This document shows, one piece after another, positions 30,511-37,903 of a DNA stretch of 39,956 nucleotides (within the stretch, counting starts at the first letter, position 1; each line of letters begins with the position of its first letter). The notes under the pieces are model-generated. The model saw nothing but the letters and a program-made list of their open reading frames with translations, was not told the DNA's origin and did not search any database. Both the position numbers and the translations under genes were made by a program. This DNA comes from Streptomyces boluensis (GTDB lineage Bacteria; Actinomycetota; Actinomycetes; Streptomycetales; Streptomycetaceae): positions 1 to 39,956 of the forward strand of contig NZ_JAAAHS010000023.1 of NCBI RefSeq assembly GCF_009908195.1. The letters are read 5' to 3'.

Positions 30511-30870
30511 TCAGCCTCCCCAGATGTCATAGACCCGCACCTGCAGCACCGCGAGCACCACACCCGCCGCCGCCACCGTGATCGAGCCCCAGCGGGTGCG
30601 CTCGGCGAGCGAGAGGAAACCGGCCGCCGGTACGCACGCGGCCGCGCCGATCAGATACGCCACGAAGATCGTCGTGCCCTGCTCGGGCCGCTCGCCGCGC
30701 GCCAACTGCACGACACCCACGACGAGTTGGACCACGGCGAGCAGGGTGACCGCGGCCATGCCGATGAAGTGCCAGTCCTTCGTGGGCTGGTCGCGGTAGG
30801 CGGCGAAGCCGCACCACAGGGCGAGCAGCAGGGCGGCCACGGCGGTCGCGACCGTCAGGGCGATGAGCAT
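30511..30870 (-). CDS. Four-helix integral membrane protein, first gene of coupled pair
   Basis: 119 residues, almost all hydrophobic: LIALTVATAVAALLLALWCGF, IGMAAVTLLAVVQLVVGVVQLA, TIFVAYLIGAAACVPAAGFL and SITVAAAGVVLAVLQV. It has conserved polar spots such as CGFAAYRDQPTKDWH after helix 1. No family function known to me. The ATG at 30870 lies six bases after TAGGGT, a -10-like box, with no ribosome site, so it is probably leaderless. Translation continues directly into the second membrane gene. Confidence 0.8.
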   Translation of the reverse strand: MLIALTVATAVAALLLALWCGFAAYRDQPTKDWHFIGMAAVTLLAVVQLVVGVVQLARGERPEQGTTIFVAYLIGAAACVPAAGFLSLAERTRWGSITVAAAGVVLAVLQVRVYDIWGG

Positions 30871-30876
30871 GCCGAG

Positions 30877-30882
30877 ACCCTA
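30877..30882 (-). promoter_or_regulatory. -10 box of the membrane-protein pair
   Basis: TAGGGT on the minus strand, six bases before ATG 30870. No clear -35 is seen. Confidence 0.45.
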
Positions 30883-30961
30883 TTACGGGACGAAAGTCCT
30901 CCCGCGCCCGGCCCGGGGTCCCGCCCCCGGGGGCCCCGTGCCTCCCGCCGGATGTCCCGCT

Positions 30962-30967
30962 TACGCT
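30962..30967 (+). promoter_or_regulatory. -10 box of the HAD phosphatase gene
   Basis: TACGCT, seven bases before ATG 30975, implying a leaderless message. The -35 is not evident. Confidence 0.45.
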
Positions 30968-30974
30968 CGATGCC

Positions 30975-31622
30975 ATGAAGATCCAGGCCGAGGCCCTCCT
31001 GTTCGACAACGACGGCACGCTGATCTCCTCCATGGACTCGGTGTACCGCTGCTGGCGCCGCTGGGCCGAGGAGTACGGCATCACCGCCGAGGCCTTCGAG
31101 CGGGTCGAGCTGCATGGCCGCCCCGCCGTCGAGATCATCGCCGACCTGCTGCCCGCGGAGCGGATCCCCGGCGCCCTGAAGCGGATCGAGCAGCTGGAGG
31201 TGGAGGACGTGGCCGGTGGCGTCGTGCTGCTGCCCGGCACCAAGGAGCTGCTCTCCGCGCTGCCCCTGGAGCGCTGGGCCGTCGTCACCTCCGCCACCCG
31301 GCCGCTCGCCGAGGCCCGGCTGCACGAGGTCGGCGTCGACTTCCCGGCGATGGTCGCCGCCGACGACATCACCCGCGGCAAGCCCGACCCCGAGCCCTTC
31401 CTGCTCGCCGCCGCGAAGCTGGGCGTCGACCCGGCCCGCTGCGTGGTCTTCGAGGACGCTCCGGCGGGCCTGGCGTCGGGTCGCGCGGCCGGAATGAAGA
31501 CCGTGGCGTTGACCACAACACACACCGCCGACGAGCTCACCGCCGATGTCGTCGTGACCGACCTCTCAGCGGTGTCCGTGCAGGCCATCGAGGGTGGCGT
31601 GGAGATCGTCGCGGGGGACTGA
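30975..31622 (+). CDS. HAD-superfamily phosphatase (subfamily I sugar-phosphatase-like)
   Basis: 215 residues. The nucleophile motif is ALLFDNDGTLISSM, with Asn in place of the second hydrophobic residue; cap helices follow (RCWRRWAEEYGITAEAF). Motif II is AVVTSATRPLAEARL, motif III the lysine in DITRGKPDPEPFLLAA, and motif IV is CVVFEDAPAGLASGRAAGM. The layout matches the sugar-phosphate or beta-phosphoglucomutase-like branch with a C1 helical cap. Substrate unknown. Upstream is a GC-rich stretch with overlapping hairpins shared with the divergent membrane genes. Confidence 0.88.
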   Translation: MKIQAEALLFDNDGTLISSMDSVYRCWRRWAEEYGITAEAFERVELHGRPAVEIIADLLPAERIPGALKRIEQLEVEDVAGGVVLLPGTKELLSALPLERWAVVTSATRPLAEARLHEVGVDFPAMVAADDITRGKPDPEPFLLAAAKLGVDPARCVVFEDAPAGLASGRAAGMKTVALTTTHTADELTADVVVTDLSAVSVQAIEGGVEIVAGD

Positions 31623-31649
31623 GCACCCTCGGCGGTGTCCGGTCAGTGG

Positions 31650-31671
31650 CCGTATCCGGTCCGCTATACGG
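31650..31671. promoter_or_regulatory. Inverted repeat upstream of the met leader peptide
   Basis: CCGTAT (31650-31655) and ATACGG (31666-31671) are perfectly inverted across ten bases. It lies 44 bases before the leader start, where an upstream regulator could bind. Confidence 0.45.
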
Positions 31672-31715
31672 ACAGCGCTGATCGGCCAGTATGCCTGTCT
31701 GCTTTACTTGGGCCC

Positions 31716-31802
31716 ATGACCACGACGAGCAACCGCACCCCTGCGACCGAGGCGACGACGACGCCCGGTGCTCGTTGTATGTGTCGAATGTGCGCCTTCT
31801 GA
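31716..31802 (+). CDS. Cys/Met-rich leader peptide upstream of metNIQQ
   Basis: A 28-codon frame from ATG 31716 to TGA 31802. It starts MTTTSNRTPATE and ends GARCMCRMCAF, with three Cys and two Met in the last seven codons before AF. The ATG is seven bases after TTTACT, so it is likely leaderless and would be translated at once. Actinobacteria use short upstream peptides ending in cysteine runs to sense cysteinyl-tRNA; ribosome pausing at the run alters folding of the RNA ahead of the structural gene. Here both Cys and Met codons are present and the controlled operon imports methionine. Existence as a translated peptide is inferred. The peptide was too short for ordinary gene finding. Confidence 0.65.
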   Translation: MTTTSNRTPATEATTTPGARCMCRMCAF

Positions 31803-32063
31803 GGGCCCCCGCAGCCTCCCCACGGATTCGGTCACGAGTGTCACCTGTGTTCCGGAACCAGGGGGACCGCCATCCTCGCGCCCCGAAGCGAGACCGCTGA
31901 GCCGTGTCCGCGCACCATCCCGAGCGGACCGAGCACGCCCCGCGCACGCGTTGCCCTCCCGGTTCCAACCTGCCCGTGAGACAGCCGTGCCCGGCTTCCG
32001 AAAATGAATGCCCCGTGCCCGGCGCGCACCCCGCGCCCCGCACTCGACAGTGACGGAACCCCA
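31803..32063 (+). other. Untranslated leader between the Cys/Met peptide and metN
   Basis: No gene is seen. It holds several short stems: GTTCCGGAAC (a 10-base palindrome near 31848), CTCGC/GCGAG near 31875-31892, and GTCCGC/GCGGAC (31906-31911 with 31924-31929). None has a T-tract, so control is more likely through access to the metN start than through termination. It includes an in-frame ATG at 32004 that would lengthen metN by 20 residues. Confidence 0.5.
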
Positions 32064-33119
32064 GTGATCACCACTTCCGGCCTGACCAAGGTCTACCGCT
32101 CACGCGGTCGTGAAGTATCAGCACTCGACGGCGTCGATCTGCATGTGCGCGAGGGGGAGGTGTACGGCGTCATCGGCCAGTCCGGCGCGGGCAAGTCCTC
32201 GCTGATCCGATGCGTCAACCTCCTGGAGCGCCCCACCTCCGGCACCGTGACGGTCGACGGCGTCGACCTCACCGCACTCGGCGGCGGCGGCCGGCGCGCT
32301 GGCAAGGAACTGCGCCAGGCCCGCAGCCGTATCGGAATGGTCTTCCAGCACTTCAACCTGCTGTCCTCGCGCACCGTGCAGGACAACGTCGAACTGCCCC
32401 TGGAGATCCTCGGCGTCACCGGACGCGAGCGCTCCCGCAAGGCCCTCGAACTCCTCGACCTCGTCGGCCTCTCCGACAAGGCCAAGAGCTACCCGAGCCA
32501 GCTCTCCGGCGGCCAGAAGCAGCGCGTCGGCATCGCCCGTGCTCTGGCCGGCGACCCGAAGGTGCTGCTCTCCGACGAGGCCACCAGCGCCCTCGACCCG
32601 GAGACCACCCGCTCGATCCTCCAGCTCCTGCGCGACCTCAACCGGCAGCTCGGCCTCACCGTCCTGCTGATCACGCACGAGATGGACGTCGTCAAGACCG
32701 TCTGCGACTCGGCCGCCCTGATGGAGCGCGGACAGATCGTCGAGTCCGGCACCGTCTCCGAACTGCTCGCCACCCCCGGCTCCGAACTGGCCGCCGCCCT
32801 CTTCCCGGTCAGCGGCGAGGCCTCCGGCGAGGACCGCACCGTCGTGGACGTCACCTTCCACGGCGAGGCCGCCACCCAGCCGGTCATCTCGCAGCTCTCC
32901 CGTACGTACAACATCGACATCTCGATCCTGGGCGCCGCGATGGACACCGTCGCGGGCCGCCAGGTCGGCCGGATGCGCATCGAGCTGCCCGGCCGCTTCG
33001 AGGAGAACGTCGTACCGATCGGCTTCCTGCGCGAGCAGGGCCTCCAGGTCGATGTGGCCGGACGCGAGGAACTCGCCGACGGCGCCCCGCAGCTCGTGAA
33101 GGAAGGTGTCGCGAAGTGA
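32064..33119 (+). CDS. metN: Methionine ABC importer, ATP-binding protein
   Basis: 351 residues from GTG 32064. Walker A is GQSGAGKSS, the signature LSGGQKQRVGIARAL, and Walker B VLLSDEATSALD with the catalytic Glu. Residues from about 265 form the NIL (ACT-like) domain of MetN (TQPVISQLSRTYNIDISILGAAMDTVAG), which binds methionine and gives trans-inhibition of transport. I chose GTG 32064 because the protein then opens VITTSGLTKVYRSRG, the usual form; ATG 32004 would prefix a Pro/Arg-rich tail. The stop overlaps the metI start (GTGA). First structural gene of metN-metI-metQ-metQ, downstream of the leader peptide. Confidence 0.94.
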   Translation: MITTSGLTKVYRSRGREVSALDGVDLHVREGEVYGVIGQSGAGKSSLIRCVNLLERPTSGTVTVDGVDLTALGGGGRRAGKELRQARSRIGMVFQHFNLLSSRTVQDNVELPLEILGVTGRERSRKALELLDLVGLSDKAKSYPSQLSGGQKQRVGIARALAGDPKVLLSDEATSALDPETTRSILQLLRDLNRQLGLTVLLITHEMDVVKTVCDSAALMERGQIVESGTVSELLATPGSELAAALFPVSGEASGEDRTVVDVTFHGEAATQPVISQLSRTYNIDISILGAAMDTVAGRQVGRMRIELPGRFEENVVPIGFLREQGLQVDVAGREELADGAPQLVKEGVAK

Positions 33120-33883
33120 CCTGGTCGGAGATGCAGCCCCTGTTGTCCCAGGCGTGTTGGGACACCTTCTACATGGTGGCCTGGTCCACGCTGATCGCCG
33201 TCGTCGGCGGCCTGCCGCTCGGCCTGCTCCTGGTCCTCACGGACCGCGGCGGCCTGCTGCAGAACGTCGTGGCGAACAAGGTCATCGGGCAGATCGTGAA
33301 CATCGCCCGCTCGATGCCGTTCATCATCCTGATGGTCGCCCTGATGGGCTTCACCCGCGCCATCGTCGGCACCACCATCGGCGTGGAGGCCGCGATCGTG
33401 CCGCTCGCCGTCGGCGCCATCCCGTTCTTCGCGCGCCTCGTCGAGACGGCGGTACGCGAGGTCGACGGCGGGCTCGTCGAGGCCGTGCAGTCGATGGGCG
33501 GCAACACCTGGACCGTGGTCCGCAAGGTCCTCGTCCCCGAGTCGCTGCCGTCGCTGATCTCGGCGACCACCACCACGATCGTCGCCCTCATCGGCTACTC
33601 CGCGATGGCCGGCACGGTCGGCGCGGGCGGCCTCGGCGACATCGCCATCCGGTACGGCTACCAGCGCTTCGAGTCCAGCCTCATGTGGATCACCGTCGCG
33701 GTGCTCGCCGTCGTCATCTCGCTCATCCAGTTCGCCGGTGACAGCGGCGCCCGGGTCCTGCACCGCCGTGCGGGCAAGGGCGGCGAACCGCTCCGCTTCC
33801 GCGCCTTCACCGGCCTGCTGCCGGGTGGTCCGGTCGCCTCCGAGTCGACCGCCACCGCCGGGTCCTCGGCCAAGTCCGGCTGA
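33116..33883 (+). CDS. metI: Methionine ABC importer, permease
   Basis: 255 residues with five main membrane segments (FYMVAWSTLIAVVGGLPLGLLLVL, RSMPFIILMVALMGF, and later ones). The coupling EAA loop that contacts MetN is EAVQSMGGNTWTVVRKVLVPESLPSLI. The last 35 residues are a polar tail rich in Ser, Ala and Thr beyond the typical MetI end. The GTG at 33116 overlaps the metN stop. MetI is followed after 81 bases by the first binding-protein gene. It forms the membrane channel of the D/L-methionine importer. Confidence 0.94.
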   Translation: MTWSEMQPLLSQACWDTFYMVAWSTLIAVVGGLPLGLLLVLTDRGGLLQNVVANKVIGQIVNIARSMPFIILMVALMGFTRAIVGTTIGVEAAIVPLAVGAIPFFARLVETAVREVDGGLVEAVQSMGGNTWTVVRKVLVPESLPSLISATTTTIVALIGYSAMAGTVGAGGLGDIAIRYGYQRFESSLMWITVAVLAVVISLIQFAGDSGARVLHRRAGKGGEPLRFRAFTGLLPGGPVASESTATAGSSAKSG

Positions 33884-33964
33884 TCCGTTCCTGCTTCACC
33901 TCTGCTTCCCCGCGCCACCGACGGGGTGCACAGCCCAGTACCACCATGGAGAAAGGCACTTTTC

Positions 33965-34792
33965 GTGCGTAACACCACCAAGATCACCGCTGCTGTCCTC
34001 GCCACCGGCGCCCTCACCCTGGGCCTGACCGCCTGCGGCTCCGGCGAGGACGACAAGCCCAAGGCGTCCGACCCGCTGGTCGTCGCGGCCACCCCCGTGC
34101 CGCACGCCGAGATCCTCGAGTACATCAAGAAGGACCTGGCGAAGAAGGAAGGCCTCAACCTCGAGGTCAAGGAGTTCACGGACTACGTCCAGCCGAACAA
34201 CGCCACCGAGGACGGCTCCGTAGACGCCAACTACTTCCAGACCCAGCCGTACCTGGAGGACTTCAACAAGAAGAACGGCACGCACCTCGCGTCCGTCGCC
34301 ACCGTCCACCTCGAGCCGCTCGGCCTCTACTCCGAGAAGGCCAAGAAGGCCGACGACCTGAAGAAGGGCGCCACCGTCGCCCTTCCGAACGACGCCGACA
34401 ACGAGAGCCGCGCGCTCCGCTTCCTCGCCGCCAACGACCTCATCACCCTGAAGAAGGGCTCCGAGGCCACCGCGACCCCGCAGGACATCGCGAAGAACCC
34501 GAAGGGCCTGGAGTTCAAGGAGGTCGAGGCGGCCCAGACCGCGCGCTCCCTGAAGGACGTCGACGCCGCGGTCGTCAACGGCAACTACGCCATCGGCGCC
34601 GGCCTCAAGCCCGCCAAGGACGCGCTGTTCCTGGAGTCCACCGAGAAGAACGAGTACAACAACGTCCTCGCCGTGAAGGAAGGCAATGAGGACGACCCGC
34701 GCGTGAAGAAGCTCGCCAAGCTGCTCACGTCGCCCGAGGTGAAGAAGTTCATCGAGGACAAGTACGCCGGCTCCGTCCTCCCCTCCTTCTGA
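33965..34792 (+). CDS. metQ: Methionine-binding lipoprotein, first copy
   Basis: 275 residues. A lipoprotein signal ends in LGLTAC, lipid-modified at C24. The mature NlpA/MetQ domain reads VVAATPVPHAEILEYIKKDL, LEVKEFTDYVQPNNATEDGSVDANYFQTQPYL, GATVALPNDADNESRALR and LKDVDAAVVNGNYAIGAGL, and ends with LLTSPEVKKFIEDKYAGSVLP. It captures methionine outside the membrane and delivers it to MetI. The GTG at 33965 has AAAGG eight bases upstream. It is followed by a second, paralogous copy. Confidence 0.94.
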   Translation: MRNTTKITAAVLATGALTLGLTACGSGEDDKPKASDPLVVAATPVPHAEILEYIKKDLAKKEGLNLEVKEFTDYVQPNNATEDGSVDANYFQTQPYLEDFNKKNGTHLASVATVHLEPLGLYSEKAKKADDLKKGATVALPNDADNESRALRFLAANDLITLKKGSEATATPQDIAKNPKGLEFKEVEAAQTARSLKDVDAAVVNGNYAIGAGLKPAKDALFLESTEKNEYNNVLAVKEGNEDDPRVKKLAKLLTSPEVKKFIEDKYAGSVLPSF

Positions 34793-34835
34793 GCCACGGC
34801 TCAAGGGCTCAGAGATTCCGAGGTCTGAGAATCCG

Positions 34836-35663
34836 ATGCGTACGTACACCGTGCCCGCCGTCGCCGTGGCCCTCGCGCTCGGCCTGACGGCCTGCGGTGC
34901 CGGTGGCTCGGGCTCCGGCGCCGACGACAAGAGCGGTCCGCTCCTCGTCGGCGCCACCCCGACCCCGGCCGGCGAAGTCCTCACGTATGTGAAGGACAAC
35001 CTGGCGGAGAAGGCCGGACTCGACCTGGAGATCAAGGAGTTCACGGACTACGTCCTGCCGAACACCGCCCTCCAGGACGGCACCCTCGGCGCCAACCTGT
35101 ACCAGCACAAGCCCTACCTGGAGGACTTCAACGAGTCCAAGGGCACCACCCTGAGCGCGGTCACCGAGGTGTACCTGCCGCCCATGGGTGTCTACTCCGA
35201 GAAGGTCGAGGACGTCCGCGAGCTCCGTGGCGGTGCGACCGTGGCCCTGCCCAACGACACCACCAACGAGGGCCGGGCACTCGAACTCCTCGCCTCCCAG
35301 GGCCTGATCGAGCTCAAGAAGGACGCGGGCGCCGAAGCGAGTCCCGAGGACATCGCGAAGAACCCGAAGCGGCTCACGTTCAAGGAGATCGAACCGGCGC
35401 AACTGCCGCGCTCCCTGGGCGACGTCGACGCGGCGGTCATCAACAACAACTACGCGCTCGACGCCGGGCTCAGCCCGAAGAAGGACGCCGTCCTCCTGGA
35501 GTCCGCAGAGGACAACCCGTACAACAACGTCCTCGCCGTCAAGAAGGGCGACGAGGACGATCCCAGGGTCAAGAAGCTTGCCGAGCTGCTCACTTCGCCC
35601 GAGGTGAAGAAGTTCATCGAGGACAAGTACCAGGGCTCGGTCCTGCCGGTCACCGGGAACTGA
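34836..35663 (+). CDS. metQ: Methionine-binding lipoprotein, second tandem copy
   Basis: 275 residues, the same length as the first copy, with lipobox LGLTAC at C20. It shares EIKEFTDYV.PN, KPYLEDFN, VTEVYLPPMGVYSEKV, GATVALPNDTTNEGRALELL, YNNVLAVK.G.EDDPRVKKLAELL and KKFIEDKY.GSVLP with its neighbour. Differences gather around the ligand cleft (for example PNTALQDGTLGANLYQHKPYL for PNNATEDGSVDANYFQTQPYL), so ligand preference may differ. The two arose by tandem duplication and share one permease. It lies 43 bases after copy one and is closed by a strong terminator. Confidence 0.93.
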   Translation: MRTYTVPAVAVALALGLTACGAGGSGSGADDKSGPLLVGATPTPAGEVLTYVKDNLAEKAGLDLEIKEFTDYVLPNTALQDGTLGANLYQHKPYLEDFNESKGTTLSAVTEVYLPPMGVYSEKVEDVRELRGGATVALPNDTTNEGRALELLASQGLIELKKDAGAEASPEDIAKNPKRLTFKEIEPAQLPRSLGDVDAAVINNNYALDAGLSPKKDAVLLESAEDNPYNNVLAVKKGDEDDPRVKKLAELLTSPEVKKFIEDKYQGSVLPVTGN

Positions 35664-35676
35664 CTCACCCTCACGT

Positions 35677-35716
35677 ACCACGGGGCCCGCACCTGCCAAG
35701 GTGCGGGCCCCGTGGT
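35677..35716 (+). terminator. Strong terminator of the metNIQQ operon
   Basis: A perfect 18-bp stem, ACCACGGGGCCCGCACCT (35677-35694) with its complement at 35699-35716, and a four-base loop GCCA. It starts 14 bases after the second metQ stop. Confidence 0.92.
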
Positions 35717-35766
35717 GCAGTTCGCCCGTCGCATGCTGCATGCTGGGCACTTCGGCAGCAAGGATC

Positions 35767-35806
35767 GGCAGCAGACCAGCAGTGGTTCGGCGGCAGACCA
35801 GTAGTG
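35767..35806 (+). repeat. 18-bp direct repeat ahead of the acetyltransferase gene
   Basis: GGCAGCAGACCAGCAGTG (35767-35784) and GGCGGCAGACCAGTAGTG (35789-35806) differ at two positions, period 22. A 7-bp GCATGCT pair lies at 35731-35744. A regulator site or slippage product is possible. Confidence 0.6.
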
Positions 35807-35819
35807 ACGGAGCGGCGCG

Positions 35820-36467
35820 ATGACGACGGCCAACTCGATGTTCCCGGACATCTCCATCAGCACGGAGCGCCTCGTGCTGCGCCCGTTCGAGGAAGCGGAC
35901 GTCATGGCCCTCGTCGAGATGATGAACGACGAGCACGTCATCTCCTGGACCACCGCCCCCCAGCCGTACGCCGAGGCCGACGCCCGCGCCTGGGTCACCC
36001 GGCTCGCCCCCGCCGAGCGCACCTCGGGCCGCGGCATCGTCTTCGCCGTCACCGAGTTCCTCACCCAGCGCCTCGTCGGCATCGTGCACCTGCGGCACAC
36101 CGACTGGCGGGTCCGCGCCACCGAGATCATGTACGTCATCGCCCCCTGGGCCCGCGGTGAGGGGTACGCCTCCGAGGCCGCGCTCGCCGTCACCCAGTGG
36201 ATCTTCCGCGACCAGCGCTTCGAACGCCTGGAACTGCGCACCGCCGCCGACAACGTCGCAGCCCAGCAGGTCGCCCAGAAGATCGGCTGCATCAGCGAGG
36301 GCATCCTGCGCGGCGCCTGCATAGCGCGTACGCGGGACGAGCGCGGCGGATGGAGCGAGGGCCGCACCGACCTCATCGTGTGGAGCCTGCTGCCCGAGGA
36401 CCTCGACGGCGTCGCCGACCAGCTCGCGGAGGCCTCCGGCTACACGGCCTTCTCCGAGTGGAGCTGA
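35820..36467 (+). CDS. RimJ/RimL-type GNAT acetyltransferase
   Basis: 215 residues. The family opening ISTERLVLRPFEEADVMALVEMM is clear, followed by VGIVHLRHTDWRVRATEIMYVIAPWARGEGYASEAALAV, with the acetyl-CoA loop WARGEGYASEA. ERLELRTAADNVAAQQVAQKIGCISEGILRG is the ribosomal-protein acetyltransferase motif ('N..S..V..KLGF..EG'), here Ala-Gln at the Ser positions. It may acetylate a protein N-terminus or a small amine. The ATG at 35820 has GGAG nine bases upstream. The stop is 163 bases before cobL, whose start is separate. Confidence 0.88.
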   Translation: MTTANSMFPDISISTERLVLRPFEEADVMALVEMMNDEHVISWTTAPQPYAEADARAWVTRLAPAERTSGRGIVFAVTEFLTQRLVGIVHLRHTDWRVRATEIMYVIAPWARGEGYASEAALAVTQWIFRDQRFERLELRTAADNVAAQQVAQKIGCISEGILRGACIARTRDERGGWSEGRTDLIVWSLLPEDLDGVADQLAEASGYTAFSEWS

Positions 36468-36630
36468 CCCGGCGGCCCTGCCCGGCGAGCACGGCTCCGG
36501 TGCCCGCCCGAACACCGATCCGTACCCCCACGGCTCCACCAGGTACGCTCACGATGCCCGCCCGATTCCTTCACTACCGGCGGCCGCCCTTCACTGACGA
36601 CCTGCACGAACCCCCAGGAGACTGACGACG

Positions 36631-37848
36631 ATGGCCGACCGGGTCACGGTGATCGGCTGGGACGGTTCCCCGCTGACAGACGCGGCCCGCTCCGCACTCG
36701 CCGCCGCCACGCTGGTCGCGGGCGCCGCCCACCACCTGGCGCTGCCCGAGGTCCCCGCGGGCGCCGAACGCATCCGGCTCGGCAGCGTCTCGCTCGCCGC
36801 CCGCCGCATCGCCGGACACCGCGGCACCGCCGTTGTACTCGCCGACGGAGACCCCGGCTTCTTCGGCGTCGTACGCACCCTGCGCGCCCCGGAACACGGC
36901 CTCGAGGTCGAGGTCGTGCCCGCCGTCTCCTCCGTCGCCCAGGCCTTCGCCCGCGCCGGGATGCCCTGGGACGACGCCCAGGTCGTGGTCGCCCACAGCC
37001 GCACCCTGCGCCGCGCCGTGAACGTCTGCCGCGCCCACACCAAGGTCGCCGTGCTCACCTCGCCGGGCGCGGGCCCCGCCGAACTCGCGCTGCTCCTGGC
37101 GGGCGTGCACCGCACCTTCGTCATCTGCGAGGAACTCGGCACCGACCGCGAGCGCGTCACCGTCCTCACCTCCGACAAGGCCGCCGACCACGCCTGGCGC
37201 GACCCCAACGTCGTCATCGTGATCGGCGGACCCGCGGCCCGCGACACCGGCTGGATCGCCGGCCGCGACCCCGCCGCCCGGCCGCGCGGCTGGGCCCTGC
37301 CCGCCTCCGCGTACGGCCGTGAACCCTTCACCGAGGCCGAGAACGACCGGCTGCGCGCCGCCCAACTCGCCCGCCTGGGACCGCGCGTGGGGGACCTCGT
37401 CTGGGACATCGGCTGCGGCAGCGGCGCCCTCGCCGTCGAGGCGGCCCGCTTCGGCGCCGCCGTCATCGCCGTCGACCAGGACATCGCCGCCTGCGCCCGC
37501 ACCGACGAGGCCGCCCGCCGCTTCGGCGCCGAACTCCAGATCCTGCGCGGCACCGCCCCGCACGTACTCGAGGACCTGCCCGAACCCGATGTCGTACGCG
37601 TCGGGGGCGGCGGAGCGGCCGTCGTCTCGGCAGTCGCGGACCGCAGGCCGGAACGGATCGTGACCCACGCGTCCACCCGCGACGAGGCCGAACTCATCGG
37701 CCGCGACCTCACCGAGCACGGCTACGCGGTCGAGTGCGCCCTCCTCCAGACCGTCGAACTCGATACGCGCGCCTGGACGGAACGCGAACGCGCGGTCGCC
37801 TTCCTGATCTGCGGCGAACTGGAAGGACGCGGCGAGTCGTCCCGATGA
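36631..37848 (+). CDS. cobL: Precorrin-6Y C5,15-methyltransferase (CbiE-CbiT fusion)
   Basis: 405 residues carrying two activities of B12 corrin-ring synthesis. The N-terminal CbiE half (about 1-200) has the tetrapyrrole methylase motif VVLADGDPGFFG (68-79) and later VVIVIGGPA; the C-terminal CbiT half (about 235-400) has a class-I SAM motif VWDIGCGSGALAVEAARF (257-274). CbiE methylates C5 and CbiT methylates C15 with decarboxylation. The ATG at 36631 has AGGAG nine bases upstream. A 23-codon frame ends six bases before the start, but its link is unproven. Next on the same strand is the very long putative cobalamin-pathway protein. Confidence 0.94.
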   Translation: MADRVTVIGWDGSPLTDAARSALAAATLVAGAAHHLALPEVPAGAERIRLGSVSLAARRIAGHRGTAVVLADGDPGFFGVVRTLRAPEHGLEVEVVPAVSSVAQAFARAGMPWDDAQVVVAHSRTLRRAVNVCRAHTKVAVLTSPGAGPAELALLLAGVHRTFVICEELGTDRERVTVLTSDKAADHAWRDPNVVIVIGGPAARDTGWIAGRDPAARPRGWALPASAYGREPFTEAENDRLRAAQLARLGPRVGDLVWDIGCGSGALAVEAARFGAAVIAVDQDIAACARTDEAARRFGAELQILRGTAPHVLEDLPEPDVVRVGGGGAAVVSAVADRRPERIVTHASTRDEAELIGRDLTEHGYAVECALLQTVELDTRAWTERERAVAFLICGELEGRGESSR

Positions 37849-37903
37849 CGACGGGTACCAGGTGGTATCTCGCCCCGTGACCCTGCGGCGCCCCCGCGCG
37901 CGG

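Noticed and set aside
31691..31900. A 69-codon frame and an 80-codon frame in the met leader region
   Set aside because: Neither has a ribosome site or typical codon bias; the 28-codon frame with the Cys/Met end is the one with regulatory logic.
32004..32063. metN starting at ATG 32004
   Set aside because: It would add a 20-residue Pro/Arg tail not typical of MetN; GTG 32064 gives the usual VITTSGLTKVYRSRG opening. It stays possible.
36554..36625. A 23-codon frame ending six bases before cobL
   Set aside because: The upstream TACGCT box would place the transcript start inside the ATG, it has no ribosome site, and its sequence is not leader-like. Too weak to list as a gene.
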